64,000 bases of DNA from Psychrobacillus sp. FSL K6-2836. Lineage in GTDB: Bacteria; Bacillota; Bacilli; Bacillales_A; Planococcaceae. Both the position numbers and the translations under genes were made by a program. Within the stretch, counting starts at the first letter, position 1. Each line of letters begins with the position of its first letter. The notes beneath the pieces are model-generated. The model searched no databases and was not told where the DNA came from. It saw nothing but the letters and a program-made list of their open reading frames with translations. The stretch is from positions 1,364,001 to 1,428,000 of the forward strand of contig NZ_JBBOOM010000001.1 in the NCBI RefSeq assembly GCF_038003085.1, written 5' to 3'. Shown in pieces: positions 9,894 to 19,335 of the stretch.

Positions 9894-10148
9894 ATGAATC
9901 AATCTGATTTATATAATCAATGTTGTAGGTTTCATGGTCAACGAGTGAGAATTACTTGTAATGATGGTAGGGTTCACGTAGGGGAAATTACTAGAGTTAG
10001 CAGAAATATGGTCTGGATTCGACCTGAGGAAAACCTTGGTGGTTATGGCTTAGGATTTTTTGGCGGATTTGGAGAATCCGGATTTGGATTTGGAATCGCC
10101 CTAGGTGCAATCGCTGGAATCGCTCTAGCTTCAGCATTTTTTTGGTAA
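9894..10148 (+). CDS. Small glycine-rich protein with Sm/SH3-like N-terminal half
   Basis: An 84-residue protein with an excellent ribosome site (AAAGGAGGAAG) before the ATG. Residues 10-45 (VRITCNDGRVHVGEITRVS, then VWIRPEE) look like a small beta-barrel of the kind that binds RNA or ligands: G-x-V-R-I, GRVHxGxI and VWI strands. Residues 47-84 are glycine/phenylalanine-rich and end in a hydrophobic, probably membrane-inserting segment (IALGAIAGIALASAFFW). Small proteins with this layout occur in Bacillales and are sometimes spore- or envelope-linked. I do not recognise a named family, so the function is open. Confidence 0.7.
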   Translation: MNQSDLYNQCCRFHGQRVRITCNDGRVHVGEITRVSRNMVWIRPEENLGGYGLGFFGGFGESGFGFGIALGAIAGIALASAFFW

Positions 10149-10254
10149 AATATATCCTATTTTCTTTTTCAAATTAATTTACTACTCTATAAGTATCCTC
10201 TAACATTTTCAACTAACAGACCCCCCTCTCTCACAATAATATACGAAAAGAATA

Positions 10255-10282
10255 GCCTTGCAGAAATCTATTTCCACAAGGC
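10255..10282 (-). terminator. Terminator of S-layer gene 10359-13268
   Basis: A 12-bp stem (10255-10266 with 10271-10282), fully paired with two wobble pairs, followed on the minus strand by a U-rich stretch. It is a near copy of the terminators at 13593-13620 and 19249-19276. Confidence 0.85.
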
Positions 10283-10358
10283 CTTCTATTATTTATTTAA
10301 TCAAATGACTCTACAAAATATAATTCTCAGAATTTTTTTCGAATGTAATACTTGAAAA

Positions 10359-13268
10359 TTATTCTATCGATACACTTGTTGCAGTAAATGCGTTAGCAGT
10401 ATTACCTGCTGCGTCACGGATATATTCTGGAGTTTTTACAGTAGCAACGGATAAAGCACCAGTGTAAGTTGCGTATTTATTTACCAAAGCAACAGTGGCG
10501 GTATCATCGTTTGCAGATGCGGTTACTGTGTAATGATCTCCAGCTTTCAATCTGTTACCTGCAGCATCTGTAATAACTAAATCACTAGCCCATAGAGCAG
10601 TAGATGCTGACAAGGCTTCATCAAAATCAATAGTGAAATCAGAAACATCACCAGTTGCTGTATTGTTAGCTATTAATAATTTTCCGTCAGTACCTTTCTC
10701 CACACTTGGAGCAATCCCATCTTTAACTGGGATGGTGATTGGTGAGTTTGGAGTTCCAAATGTATTCGTTAAAGCACCAGCTGTAGCTACAACTTTTAAT
10801 TGTTGGTTTGGTGCAAAGGAAGATGTTGTACTGTTAGCTGCAAGTGTTAAAGTTACAGTTGCTTTTCCATTGCTATTTTCATAGGAAGCTCCACCAAATG
10901 TAAATGTTCCTTCAGGTGTTGGATCAGCTATAGTAAACATAGATGGATTCAATGAACCTTGTAGTTCTTGGTTTAATTGGAACTTAACAGTTTTATTTGA
11001 AGCTGTCATAGCAGAACCTTCGACAAGAGATGTTTCGGCTAGAGAATCAGCAGTAACCGGTGCTAAAATGAAATCGGTATTGCTATATACATTGCCTGCA
11101 GCATCTTTGAGTGATCCACTTACACGTACTCCATCGATATTATTGATAACTGTATTGCCAGCAGGTAACCGAATCTCAATGGTTGAATTATTAATAACAA
11201 CGATTGTTGTACCAGCCGGGTAATCCTCCATTACGTCCTTATTTCGCAAACTATAATTAGAAAGATTTGTTAATCCATCTGCGCTCATAGCTTCGTTAAA
11301 TGTTAATCGGATATTATTTCCACTTTTAACTGCACTTTGAACACCCCATGCTGTTGAATCAGGTATAGCAACGTCAATAGTTTGTGAAGTTAATTTATTT
11401 TTTTCATAAGATACATCTTCTACATTTTTAACTACTAATGCGTAAGAACCTGGTTTTAAGCTTGTAGGCAAAGTAACAGTTACAGTCTTTTTCGCATTGT
11501 CGTAAACGAAATTAGCGCCAGTAAGTGATATAGTTTTCCCAGCCGAATCCGTTAAAGCATAATTTGCTGCTAATTCAGCTGTTGCTTTAGTTACTTCTTC
11601 CGAGAAAGTAATAACAAATTTCTTGTCAGTTGAAGCATCTACTTTTGTAACAGAAGGGGCAGTTTTATCTAAAACTATATTAGCTGATAATTCCGTTGAT
11701 GCAACGTCATTACCCCAAGCATCTTCAAAGGCATTTTCTTTTGTGTTTAAGAATAACTTCGAAGCACCCTCTGGAAGTGGAGTTGCAAAATTCACTGTAA
11801 ATGTACTAGCAAAACCATTAACTGGATTTACGGCAGTAAGACCTGTCCCTACATAACTAGCACTATTATTAACAGTATGATAGAGCGAAACATTACCAGC
11901 GTTTGTCACTTTAACCGGTTTAGAGAATTTTAATGTAACGCGGTCTGGTGCTGCTTTATCAATTGTCACTGTTGGTACTGTTGTATCAACAGCATAGTTA
12001 AAGTCTTTAGTAGTTTTAGCTACTTTATATGAAGCGTAGTCTTGACCACCTTCTATTTCAAGTGAGTGTTCACCTGTTGTAGGAGCTATACCAAATTCAA
12101 CTACTGCTCTAGAGCGATTGGCAGGATCAATGGTAACAGCTGTAGAGATAGATCCATTATCTAATTTAACAGTTGGTGCAACTGCTAATGGCTCAGAGAA
12201 GTTAATCTCTACTGAACGTGGACCAACTGTACGAAGCATTTCAACTGTTGGTGCTGCTCTATCAAAGAATGTAACATTTCCTTCGTATTTTTTGTTAGCC
12301 ACATTTTTTTCATTTACTACGTCTTCTACAGTAACCCTCACTTCGTCTTGTTGACGAGCTTCCGTTCCAAGTGTTACAAATACAGTTTTCCCGTCAGCTT
12401 GTAGCTCCACAGAACCGTTTTTTAAATCTGCAGTAGCCCCAGATGTTTCATCAACTAATGAATAATTTGCAATATCTTCAGCAGATGCTTTATCTACTTT
12501 TGTATTAAAAGTAATAGAGAACTGTTTTAAGTTATCTGCATTTACGGAAACTACTTCAGGAGTTGGGTTCTCAACTACTGGATGGGCAACATCAAATGAA
12601 CGGTTTAAGAATGACGCCATTTGTCCACGTTTAACGTCTCCAGTTGGATTGAACGCAGAAACTTCTGTTACACCATTTTCAGATAAGATATTGATGTATT
12701 TCACATATTGTGCCTGTGCTTTAGCATTGTCTGTAACCTTCGACTCAACTCCAGTAAGATCCTTTAAACTAAACCCGTTCACAAGTACTTGTGCCATTTG
12801 TTGACGAGTAATGTTGTTAGAAGGCATCAAGTTGTTATTGCTACCTCTGAAAATTCCAGAATCTTTAACGATTAAAGAAGCATTATATAATTCTTTGTCT
12901 CCATGGGTCGCAGGAACATCTTTAAAAGGAGTTACTTTATCTGCTAATTTGTTAGCAGTAATATACTCCTCGAAAGTTTTATAGTCAGATTGAGCAACTA
13001 CATATTTCGCAAGAGATTTTACTACACCTTTACGATCAATAGAGTTTTCAGGTTTAAAAGTACCATCTTTGTAGCCGTCAAATAGTCCACGTTCTACAGC
13101 TTGCATAATTGCAGCATAGTGTGTGTGAGTTGAAGCTACATCCGAAAAATCTGTTGCTGCAGTTTTTACTTCTGCTCCTAAAGCAGTTGGTACAATTGCT
13201 GTTGCTACTAGTGTAGCTGTAGCTGCACCTGCTGAAAACTTACGGTATTTTTTAGGTTTGTTAGCCAT
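10359..13268 (-). CDS. S-layer-type protein with three SLH domains and Ig-like repeats
   Basis: A 969-residue secreted protein. The correct start is the ATG at 13268 (MANKPKKYRKF), because an upstream in-frame ATG at 13286 lies within the ribosome site ATGAGGAGG itself. A signal peptide (about 1-31, ending ALGA) is followed by three SLH modules (about 40-95, 105-170, 180-235; note DRKGVV in the first, ITRQQMAQ in the second, VKRGQMAS in the third). Then come many Ig-like/SwmB-type beta domains of about 90-110 residues, each with an ITFS-EEV or INFSEPL strand and TAPSV or TVPTV linkers. It is rich in Thr, Val, Ala and Asn, with almost no Cys. It should form or join the surface lattice, attached through the pyruvylated wall polymer. 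Its leader and SLH part closely match those of the two paralogues nearby. Confidence 0.92.
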   Translation of the reverse strand: MANKPKKYRKFSAGAATATLVATAIVPTALGAEVKTAATDFSDVASTHTHYAAIMQAVERGLFDGYKDGTFKPENSIDRKGVVKSLAKYVVAQSDYKTFEEYITANKLADKVTPFKDVPATHGDKELYNASLIVKDSGIFRGSNNNLMPSNNITRQQMAQVLVNGFSLKDLTGVESKVTDNAKAQAQYVKYINILSENGVTEVSAFNPTGDVKRGQMASFLNRSFDVAHPVVENPTPEVVSVNADNLKQFSITFNTKVDKASAEDIANYSLVDETSGATADLKNGSVELQADGKTVFVTLGTEARQQDEVRVTVEDVVNEKNVANKKYEGNVTFFDRAAPTVEMLRTVGPRSVEINFSEPLAVAPTVKLDNGSISTAVTIDPANRSRAVVEFGIAPTTGEHSLEIEGGQDYASYKVAKTTKDFNYAVDTTVPTVTIDKAAPDRVTLKFSKPVKVTNAGNVSLYHTVNNSASYVGTGLTAVNPVNGFASTFTVNFATPLPEGASKLFLNTKENAFEDAWGNDVASTELSANIVLDKTAPSVTKVDASTDKKFVITFSEEVTKATAELAANYALTDSAGKTISLTGANFVYDNAKKTVTVTLPTSLKPGSYALVVKNVEDVSYEKNKLTSQTIDVAIPDSTAWGVQSAVKSGNNIRLTFNEAMSADGLTNLSNYSLRNKDVMEDYPAGTTIVVINNSTIEIRLPAGNTVINNIDGVRVSGSLKDAAGNVYSNTDFILAPVTADSLAETSLVEGSAMTASNKTVKFQLNQELQGSLNPSMFTIADPTPEGTFTFGGASYENSNGKATVTLTLAANSTTSSFAPNQQLKVVATAGALTNTFGTPNSPITIPVKDGIAPSVEKGTDGKLLIANNTATGDVSDFTIDFDEALSASTALWASDLVITDAAGNRLKAGDHYTVTASANDDTATVALVNKYATYTGALSVATVKTPEYIRDAAGNTANAFTATSVSIE

Positions 13269-13483
13269 GTATAATTTCCTCCTCATCTTAGATGCTAGAT
13301 TCTAAAGTAGTTTTAAGTAGTGTAATAGAAATTTTCATATTTTACACTACCTGTACTATTTCCTTCGCTATAAGAAATAAACGTTTAATAGTGTTATTAT
13401 GCATTATTTAAGGTTAATGAAATTTTTGTAATGTTGTGGTAAAGAACTTGATACTATAGAAAAAATCTATAAACAAATAAAAA

Positions 13484-13510
13484 GCCTCACAGAGTTTAAC
13501 TCTGCAAGAC
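13484..13510 (-). terminator. Second tandem terminator after S-layer gene 13697-16258
   Basis: An 11-bp stem (13484-13494 with 13500-13510) with wobble pairs, followed by a U-rich tract on the minus strand. It lies about 80 bases beyond the main terminator and looks like a diverged relative of it. Confidence 0.65.
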
Positions 13511-13592
13511 TTTCTATTACACATCCAAGAGAACTGTTTCTAACACAGGGTTGGTTTGAAAAAGTTATTATACGGATTAAGGCAAAAGAAAA

Positions 13593-13620
13593 GCCCTGCA
13601 GAGATTTCTCTCCACAAGGC
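13593..13620 (-). terminator. Terminator of S-layer gene 13697-16258
   Basis: A 12-bp stem (13593-13604 with 13609-13620) closed by a GAAA tetraloop on the RNA strand and followed by U-rich sequence. The hairpin is identical to the one at 19249-19276 in another S-layer gene. Confidence 0.9.
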
Positions 13621-13696
13621 ATTTTCTTATTCAATTATTCCACTCAGTAGAATAGAATTGTCTGAATTGTTTTAGCACGTCGCACTCAAAATAATA

Positions 13697-16258
13697 TTAT
13701 TTAGAAATAGTAACGTCTTTAACTTTGTTATTATTAGCATCTAATAGGTTAGTTGATTTAAACTCAACATCAATGCTATCAGTTAGAGCAAAGTCATTAG
13801 TTGTCTTAACAGTTAGCTTGCCATTAGCTGCTACTACTGAAGTAGGAACTACAGAAGCACCAGCAATCTTAACTGTTAAACCAGTAACAGTAGCTTGGTC
13901 AGCAATTGCTTCAGAGAAATCAACAGTAAATGTTTTGCTATCTACTACAGTTACTTTAGAAGCTACTGGAGCAACGCTTTCTTTTAGTACAACTGGAGTT
14001 GTAGCTTTACCGTCTTTAAGAGTGTTACCTTTAGTATCTACAACATTCTTAGCTTCAAGTACATAGCTACCATTAGCAGTGATAGAACCTTCTGGTAATG
14101 TGAATCTTACTTTTTTAGTTCCATTTACAAACTGTAGTTGAGTTCCAGCAGGTAATACTTTTCCTCCAAGAGTGTAGTTAGCTACTGTTGTTGCTGAAGA
14201 AGTAACATCCGCAGCATACTCAACAGTGAATACTCTATTGTTAGTAGCATCTACTACAACTGGTGTATTGCCTAATACTAATGAAGCAGTAACTGTTCCA
14301 GGTGTAATTTGGAAAGTACCTGAAGCAACATCAAACGTAATAGTATCTGCATTCACATTTCCAGACAAGTCTGCTACCGATCCAGCAGCCAATTCGAAAG
14401 AGTATGTTGAATTGCTATCTAAATCAAGAGAAACTTTAACAGTATTTAACTCAGAACCTTCAATTTTACCGTTACCATCAACATCAGTTCCAGCAACTTC
14501 ATCTACAGCTATTACATTTCCAGTTGTGTAGACAATACCATTTTTAGTATTAAGAGTTAAATCACCTTTAACATTTACAGGTTCATTGAAAGTAAGGTAT
14601 AAAGCATCTACATCTGTAGTAACAGTTGAATCATCTGCAACTAACATTTTTGTTGAAGTAGATGAAAGAACAGCAGGAGTTGAATCTTTAGCTAAAGTAG
14701 CATCGAATTCAAATGCATCTCCAGCATTACCAGCTAGGTCTTTTTGTCCTTCTACTTTAACTTTTGTATTAATAAATTTCGCTGCACCTAATACAGATAC
14801 TGCATCTACAGTGAATTTAGTTTTATCAGTAGCATCTTTAATATTAGCATCAGTCAAGTAGAAATCAGTAGTTCCTACAGTTACTTTTGCATACTCATTA
14901 CGACCTAAAGTCCCATCAAGATTTTGTTTAGACAATTCTTCTGAGAAATCAAAAGTGATTTCAGTACCGTTAACTGTAGTAGATACAGTTGGGTTTGAAT
15001 TATCAACTACTGGCTTAGCTACTGTGAAGTTAACAGCGATAGGGTTAGAGATATTGTTAGCGAAGTCAGTTGCTCCAACAACATCTACTTTATAAGACTT
15101 TTCAGCAGTTAAACCTGTAATTGTTAGTGTTTTACCAGCTAAAGTATATTGAGTAGATGCAAGTTGAACACCATCCAAGCTTACAGTTCCTTCGTTTTGT
15201 ACAGGCTCATCAAAAGTGATAACTGCTGTAGTTCCTTTTGCTTCAACAGATTTAACATCAACAGGAGTTGTATCTGCAAATGTTAGCAATTTGTTGAACT
15301 CTGAAGTTAGTACAGTAGCATCTTCTTTTGTTTTGATTGGTGAAACAGTAACTTTAGCATTTGATACTTTTAACTCATCAGCAGTTGTTAAAGTTACAGT
15401 CTTACCATCTTCTGAAACTACTGCGTTAGAGATAACTTCGCCTTCAACAGCATATTTCGTTTTAATAGCAGCATCAGTTGCATCAACAGCTTGGTTGAAT
15501 GTAACAACTAATTCTTTAGCGTTAACCGCACTAACAGAAACTACTTCTGGAGTTGAGATAACTTCTTCTGGATGAGCAACATCAAATGAACGGTTTAAGA
15601 ATGAAGCCATTTGTCCACGTTTAACGTCTCCAGTAGGATTGAAAGAAGTAACTGCAGTTACACCGTTTTCAGATAAGATGTTAATGTAGTTTACATATTG
15701 TGCTTGTGCATTTTCGTTGTCTGTAACTGTTGACTCTACGTCAGCAAGATCTTTTAGATCAAATCCATTAACAAGTACTTGCGCCATTTGTTGACGAGTA
15801 ATGTTGTTTGCAGGCATTAAGTTGTTGTTACTACCTCTGAAGATTCCAGAATCTTTAACGATTAAAGAAGCGTTAAATAATTCTTTGTCACCATGAGTTG
15901 CAGGAACATCATTGAATGGCGCTACAGTTTCAGCTAACTTGTTAGCAGCAACATACGCTTCAAAAGTTTTATACTCAGATTGTGAAACTACATAGTTAGC
16001 AAGAGATTTAACTACACCTTTACGGTCGATAGTGTTTTCAGGTTTGAAAGTACCATCTGTGTAACCATTGAATAATCCACGTTCTACAGCTTGCATAATT
16101 GCACCGTAGTGTGTGTGTGTTGGAGCTACGTCTGAGAATTCTTTTGCTGCTGTTTCTACCTCTGCTGCTAAAGCAGTTGGTACGATTGCTGTTGCTACTA
16201 GAGCAGCTGAAGCTGCACCAGCTAAAAATTTACTGTATTTCGATGATTGGTTAGCCAT
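13697..16258 (-). CDS. S-layer-type protein with three SLH domains and Ig-like repeats
   Basis: An 853-residue paralogue of its neighbours. The start ATG at 16258 (MANQSSKYSKF) is preceded by TTAGGAGGAAATTATTC. A signal peptide ends near residue 31 (TALAA). SLH modules lie at about 38-92, 102-165 and 175-233, the last ending VKRGQMASFLNRSFD. The rest is a chain of Ig-like domains with recurring FDEPV, FSEEL, FNEPV and FSEAI strands. One insert has an acidic DVDGNGKIEGSE loop resembling an EF-hand-like calcium site (about residue 590-600). Shorter than the other two. It presumably shares their export route (SecA2/SlaP) and wall anchor. Which paralogue forms the lattice cannot be told from sequence. 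Confidence 0.92.
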   Translation of the reverse strand: MANQSSKYSKFLAGAASAALVATAIVPTALAAEVETAAKEFSDVAPTHTHYGAIMQAVERGLFNGYTDGTFKPENTIDRKGVVKSLANYVVSQSEYKTFEAYVAANKLAETVAPFNDVPATHGDKELFNASLIVKDSGIFRGSNNNLMPANNITRQQMAQVLVNGFDLKDLADVESTVTDNENAQAQYVNYINILSENGVTAVTSFNPTGDVKRGQMASFLNRSFDVAHPEEVISTPEVVSVSAVNAKELVVTFNQAVDATDAAIKTKYAVEGEVISNAVVSEDGKTVTLTTADELKVSNAKVTVSPIKTKEDATVLTSEFNKLLTFADTTPVDVKSVEAKGTTAVITFDEPVQNEGTVSLDGVQLASTQYTLAGKTLTITGLTAEKSYKVDVVGATDFANNISNPIAVNFTVAKPVVDNSNPTVSTTVNGTEITFDFSEELSKQNLDGTLGRNEYAKVTVGTTDFYLTDANIKDATDKTKFTVDAVSVLGAAKFINTKVKVEGQKDLAGNAGDAFEFDATLAKDSTPAVLSSTSTKMLVADDSTVTTDVDALYLTFNEPVNVKGDLTLNTKNGIVYTTGNVIAVDEVAGTDVDGNGKIEGSELNTVKVSLDLDSNSTYSFELAAGSVADLSGNVNADTITFDVASGTFQITPGTVTASLVLGNTPVVVDATNNRVFTVEYAADVTSSATTVANYTLGGKVLPAGTQLQFVNGTKKVRFTLPEGSITANGSYVLEAKNVVDTKGNTLKDGKATTPVVLKESVAPVASKVTVVDSKTFTVDFSEAIADQATVTGLTVKIAGASVVPTSVVAANGKLTVKTTNDFALTDSIDVEFKSTNLLDANNNKVKDVTISK

Positions 16259-16463
16259 GAATAATTTCCTCCTAATAGGTAAATAAAAATTTGTAAACCA
16301 TACTTTAGCAAAAATCGCTCCTGCAAATGTAGAAATAACGAAATGTTGCTGTCTCTTCGTATATTTACATCCTCCAATAAATCTTTTGGAGACTACTAAG
16401 TTAGTATAAATCTAGTATTTTATTAAGTCTAATAGCAATGATTGGTATACCCACCACATAAAA

Positions 16464-16498
16464 GAAAGATCCAGCACCTAATTGATGCAGGATCTTTC
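16464..16498 (-). terminator. Hairpin terminator
   Basis: A 9-bp stem (16464-16472 with 16490-16498) followed on the minus strand by CUUUUAUG. It closes the short minus-strand ORF at 16549-16755. Immediately beyond it lies a lone copy of the family-A repeat core (TTATGTGGTGG, minus strand, 16451-16462). Confidence 0.6.
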
Positions 16499-16548
16499 AT
16501 GTCTATTAAGCAGATTGAGAATTTTTCAAAACTTCGTTTAAGCCTGGT

Positions 16549-16755
16549 TTAATCAATATCTGAGAGGTTCTTTAGCCTTCGGAAGTAGGCTTCTTGTACA
16601 TCAAAGGTTGCGGATTCACTAACTCCTTTTGTTTCCATTAATTGAGGTTTAATTGGTAGAAATTGGTCATCCATTACTGTAATAACTTCTGCTGCTATAT
16701 TTTTCTGCAGGTTTGGAGGTCGATGTAGGAACTTTCTTGCCACTGATCCTTCCAT
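16549..16755 (-). CDS. Unrecognised short ORF, possibly a gene fragment
   Basis: 68 residues, with an in-frame stop 9 bases upstream and no convincing ribosome site. The peptide (VARKFLHRPPNLQKNIAAE, then ATFDVQEAYFRRLKNLSD) is not low-complexity and has a plausible helical pattern, so it could be the remains of a larger gene next to the IS. No family recognised. The hairpin at 16464-16498 supports transcription on this strand. Confidence 0.3.
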   Translation of the reverse strand: MEGSVARKFLHRPPNLQKNIAAEVITVMDDQFLPIKPQLMETKGVSESATFDVQEAYFRRLKNLSDID

Positions 16756-16818
16756 TGTTGTTTAGAATTCTTTTATTTCTTGCTAGAAAATATCCATTCT
16801 TCTAATATCAATTAAACT

Positions 16819-16869
16819 AAATATGAACAGCAGATAAGCTTACTAAAAGCCTATCTGCTGTTCATATTT
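16819..16869. terminator. Strong bidirectional hairpin beside the IS
   Basis: A perfect 18-bp inverted repeat (16819-16836 with 16852-16869) with a 15-base interior that can extend the stem further. Short U-runs on both sides. It separates the short minus-strand ORF from the transposase gene and may protect the transposase from read-through. Confidence 0.65.
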
Positions 16870-16951
16870 TAATTAAACAAACTAAATTGAAGCTTTCTAT
16901 CATCTCATTTAGAATGAATAATTACTATTCTTTATTTAGTAGTGATTTATT

Positions 16952-18049
16952 TTGTCGATTATTCGTTCTCTATATGTGTTTTTTAAAGAATGGATGAGCT
17001 ATCTCATGCCTTTTCTTTCGCTTTTCTTTAAATCTTCCAAAGATATTAAACTTGAAAATATTGTTCTCAGAAGTCAATTAGCACGGTATCAACAACGTTT
17101 CGAAAAACAACAGCTGCCCAAACCGGCAACAACTCCAGCTTTTAGACAGCTTTGGGCTATACTTTCTAATTATTTGGTAAACTGGGAATCTCACTTGATT
17201 CTTGTCAAACCTGAAACAGTCATAAAATGGCATCGAACGGCTTTCAAACTACACTGGAGACGTAAATCAAGTAAACCAGGACGACCGAAAATATCTCCAG
17301 AAACGATTAAGCTCATAAAACAAGTCCATCATGATAATCAATTGTTATCACCTGAGAAAATACATGAAAAACTACAACAACTAGGAATAGAAAAAACTCC
17401 TGCACCAAATACAATTGCTAAATATATTCCGAGTACAAGAAAACCACCTACAGAAAAACAAATTCAATCATGGAAGACATTCCTTAAAAATCATCAGTCA
17501 GTTACTTGGGCAACAGATTTCTTTACGATTCCAACTTTAACTTGCAATATACTTTATGTGTTAGTAATTATTGACCATCGAACTCGAAAAATTATTTCTT
17601 TCGGAGTTACATATAACCCTACTGCAGAGTGGACGATTCAACAGTTCAGAAATACAACGCCATTTGGTGAAGCACCTAAATATCTCATTCATGATAATGA
17701 TCCTATTTTTCGTTCAAAGGCTTTTCAGCGATTTCTATCATCATCGAGAATCACCACTAAGAGAACAGCATATCGCTCACCTTGGCAAAATGCGTATGCA
17801 GAAAGAGTAATTGGAACAATCAAACGCGAATTATTAGATCATATCATCCCACTAAACCAATTACACTTGCATAAAATACTTCATTAATATATTAAAGACT
17901 ATTACAACACCAGCCGAACACATCAAGGATTAGAAGGGAAAACACCAATTCCTTCCCCTGTGTATCTTCCAACAAAAGCTGCGGAAACAAAATTAGAAGC
18001 AACACCTGTGTTAAACGGTCTTTATCATACATACAAAAAAGTAGCTTAA
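16952..18049 (+). pseudogene. IS transposase (rve integrase), interrupted by one nonsense codon
   Basis: A transposase reading frame of 365 residues broken by a single in-frame TAA at 17885-17887, giving a 311-residue product. The frame continues without shift to the natural stop at 18049 (YIKDYYNTSRTHQGLEG, the usual integrase C-terminus). The normal residue at the stop is probably Gln (CAA to TAA). The DDE residues are all in the first part: D in WATDFF, D in IHDNDP, E in YAERVIG. Upstream are an N-terminal helix region and a GRPKIS motif of the helix-turn-helix. It resembles single-ORF rve elements. It starts at TTG 16952 with a poor ribosome site. I could not define terminal inverted repeats. 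Loss of the last 54 residues after the catalytic Glu probably inactivates it. Confidence 0.88.
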
Positions 18050-18081
18050 CATCTCACAAAGAATTTTTAAAACCCTTGAGA

Positions 18082-18111
18082 GAAAGGCTTTTTTGTCATG
18101 CCTTTCTTTTT
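18082..18111 (+). terminator. Terminator after the IS transposase
   Basis: A 7-bp stem (18082-18088 with 18100-18106) followed by UUUUU, 33 bases past the natural stop of the transposase frame. Confidence 0.75.
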
Positions 18112-18632
18112 CCACTTTTTCCATTCCACCGTATGTATCCACTTCATCCTGTCTAGAATAAACATACAGCTGACAATAAAAAAGAAATCACACTACAAAT
18201 TTGGTTGATTTAATCAATTTTTTTTCGTGGGTTTACTTTTTGAAGGGGACAGGTCATTTAAGAAGTCTTCTTGTATTTTATGATTCAAATTTTCACCCCA
18301 TCTTGTTCTGATACACCATTCTGTATTGGATGTGTATACTCCTGATTATTTAGACATGTTGTAAGAGAATGTGGAATTTTCTTTGGTGGAGACATGGCGG
18401 CACCAACCTTTCTTTTATTCTTAAATTAATTTGTTAATCAGTCTTCACAACTTATTGTTTTTTAATCATTTTTAAAAATGATAATCTAACTCATAAGGCA
18501 GAATAGAAAAACCCCTACTCTAGCATAAGAGCAAGGATTCGATGATAACTTTGTTGATTTATTTTAATAACTAAAGAATAAATAACCAAGTAATAGACAA
18601 TAAATAGTCTATATTGGAGGTCGATTATTAAT
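18112..18632. other. Intergenic region without a recognisable gene
   Basis: AT-rich sequence, including GGGGACAGGT near 18245, a string common at the edges of decayed insertion elements. No coding signal beyond the ribosome site (TTGGAGG, 18615) of the next gene. Confidence 0.4.
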
Positions 18633-18869
18633 ATGATAATAAAAAAGAGTGAGGATAAAATCATTTATTGCTACTGCTGTCGCAAAAAGACTTTATTTAT
18701 ACGTAGAGATTTACACAATAATAGTGGGGTAGAGAGTCATTGTAGTGAATGTTCATACGTTTGGTTTGAGTGGCAAAATCGAGCAGTGGAGCGAGAAAAA
18801 GAGAAATGGGTTGAATATAATGAGGGAATAGAAAATAAATTAAAAGGTAACGAACAAATTTTTATATAA
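18633..18869 (+). CDS. Small zinc-ribbon protein
   Basis: 78 residues. Two Cys pairs (YCYCCRKKT at about 12-17 and CSECSY at about 37-42) form a likely zinc ribbon. The second half is a charged helix (RAVEREKEKWVEYNEG). The ATG has TTGGAGG about 12 bases upstream, a slightly long gap. Such orphan zinc ribbons are common near mobile DNA. No specific role can be named. A strong terminator (19014-19049) follows in the same direction. Confidence 0.6.
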   Translation: MIIKKSEDKIIYCYCCRKKTLFIRRDLHNNSGVESHCSECSYVWFEWQNRAVEREKEKWVEYNEGIENKLKGNEQIFI

Positions 18870-19013
18870 TAACGATCAATTTCACTTTTTTTTCTGTTTC
18901 GAAGAAATCAAAAATACTGTAACCTTTAAGTTGCTCTCAATAACTCTATTAAATGGTAATGCTGTTATAAAAACTTAGTCGTGATATACCCTAATCTTTA
19001 AATGAACTCTAAT

Positions 19014-19049
19014 ACTGCCCTGTAGAACTTTCTCTACAGGGCAGTTTTT
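19014..19049 (+). terminator. Terminator downstream of the zinc-ribbon gene
   Basis: A perfect 13-bp stem (19014-19026 with 19033-19045) with a 6-base loop, followed by UUUUA. Confidence 0.85.
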
Positions 19050-19248
19050 ACTCTACTATTTTAATCAACTTTTATGTTTCAATCTATATAACTATCTAAT
19101 TACATTACAACCACACCACAAAAACTACAATATCCTTACATAATATACAAATCCGTCATATACGTTTACTACTCACCTGAAAGGAAATAATAAGAATAGT
19201 ACACAGTACATAAAAACAACTGAAATCAATAGGAATACAAAAAGAAAA

Positions 19249-19276
19249 GCCCTGCAGAGATTTCTCTCCACAAGGC
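19249..19276 (-). terminator. Terminator of S-layer gene 19336-22704
   Basis: A 12-bp stem (19249-19260 with 19265-19276), GAAA tetraloop on the RNA strand and a U-rich tail. Hairpin identical to 13593-13620. Confidence 0.9.
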
Positions 19277-19335
19277 TTTCTCTTATTGAACCACATATTT
19301 ATCTGAATTGTATTAGAATCTGGTACCTCAGATAA

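Larger units (their letters stand above)
13269..13696. other. Spacer between two S-layer genes
   Basis: This stretch holds the leader of the 10359-13268 gene next to 13268, and two tandem terminators of the 13697-16258 gene (listed separately). I see no coding sequence. The minus-strand leader carries AGGAGG just before the start codon. Confidence 0.6.

Noticed and set aside
18240-18260. Edge of a decayed insertion element
   Set aside because: Only a short suggestive string; no matching repeat on the other side.
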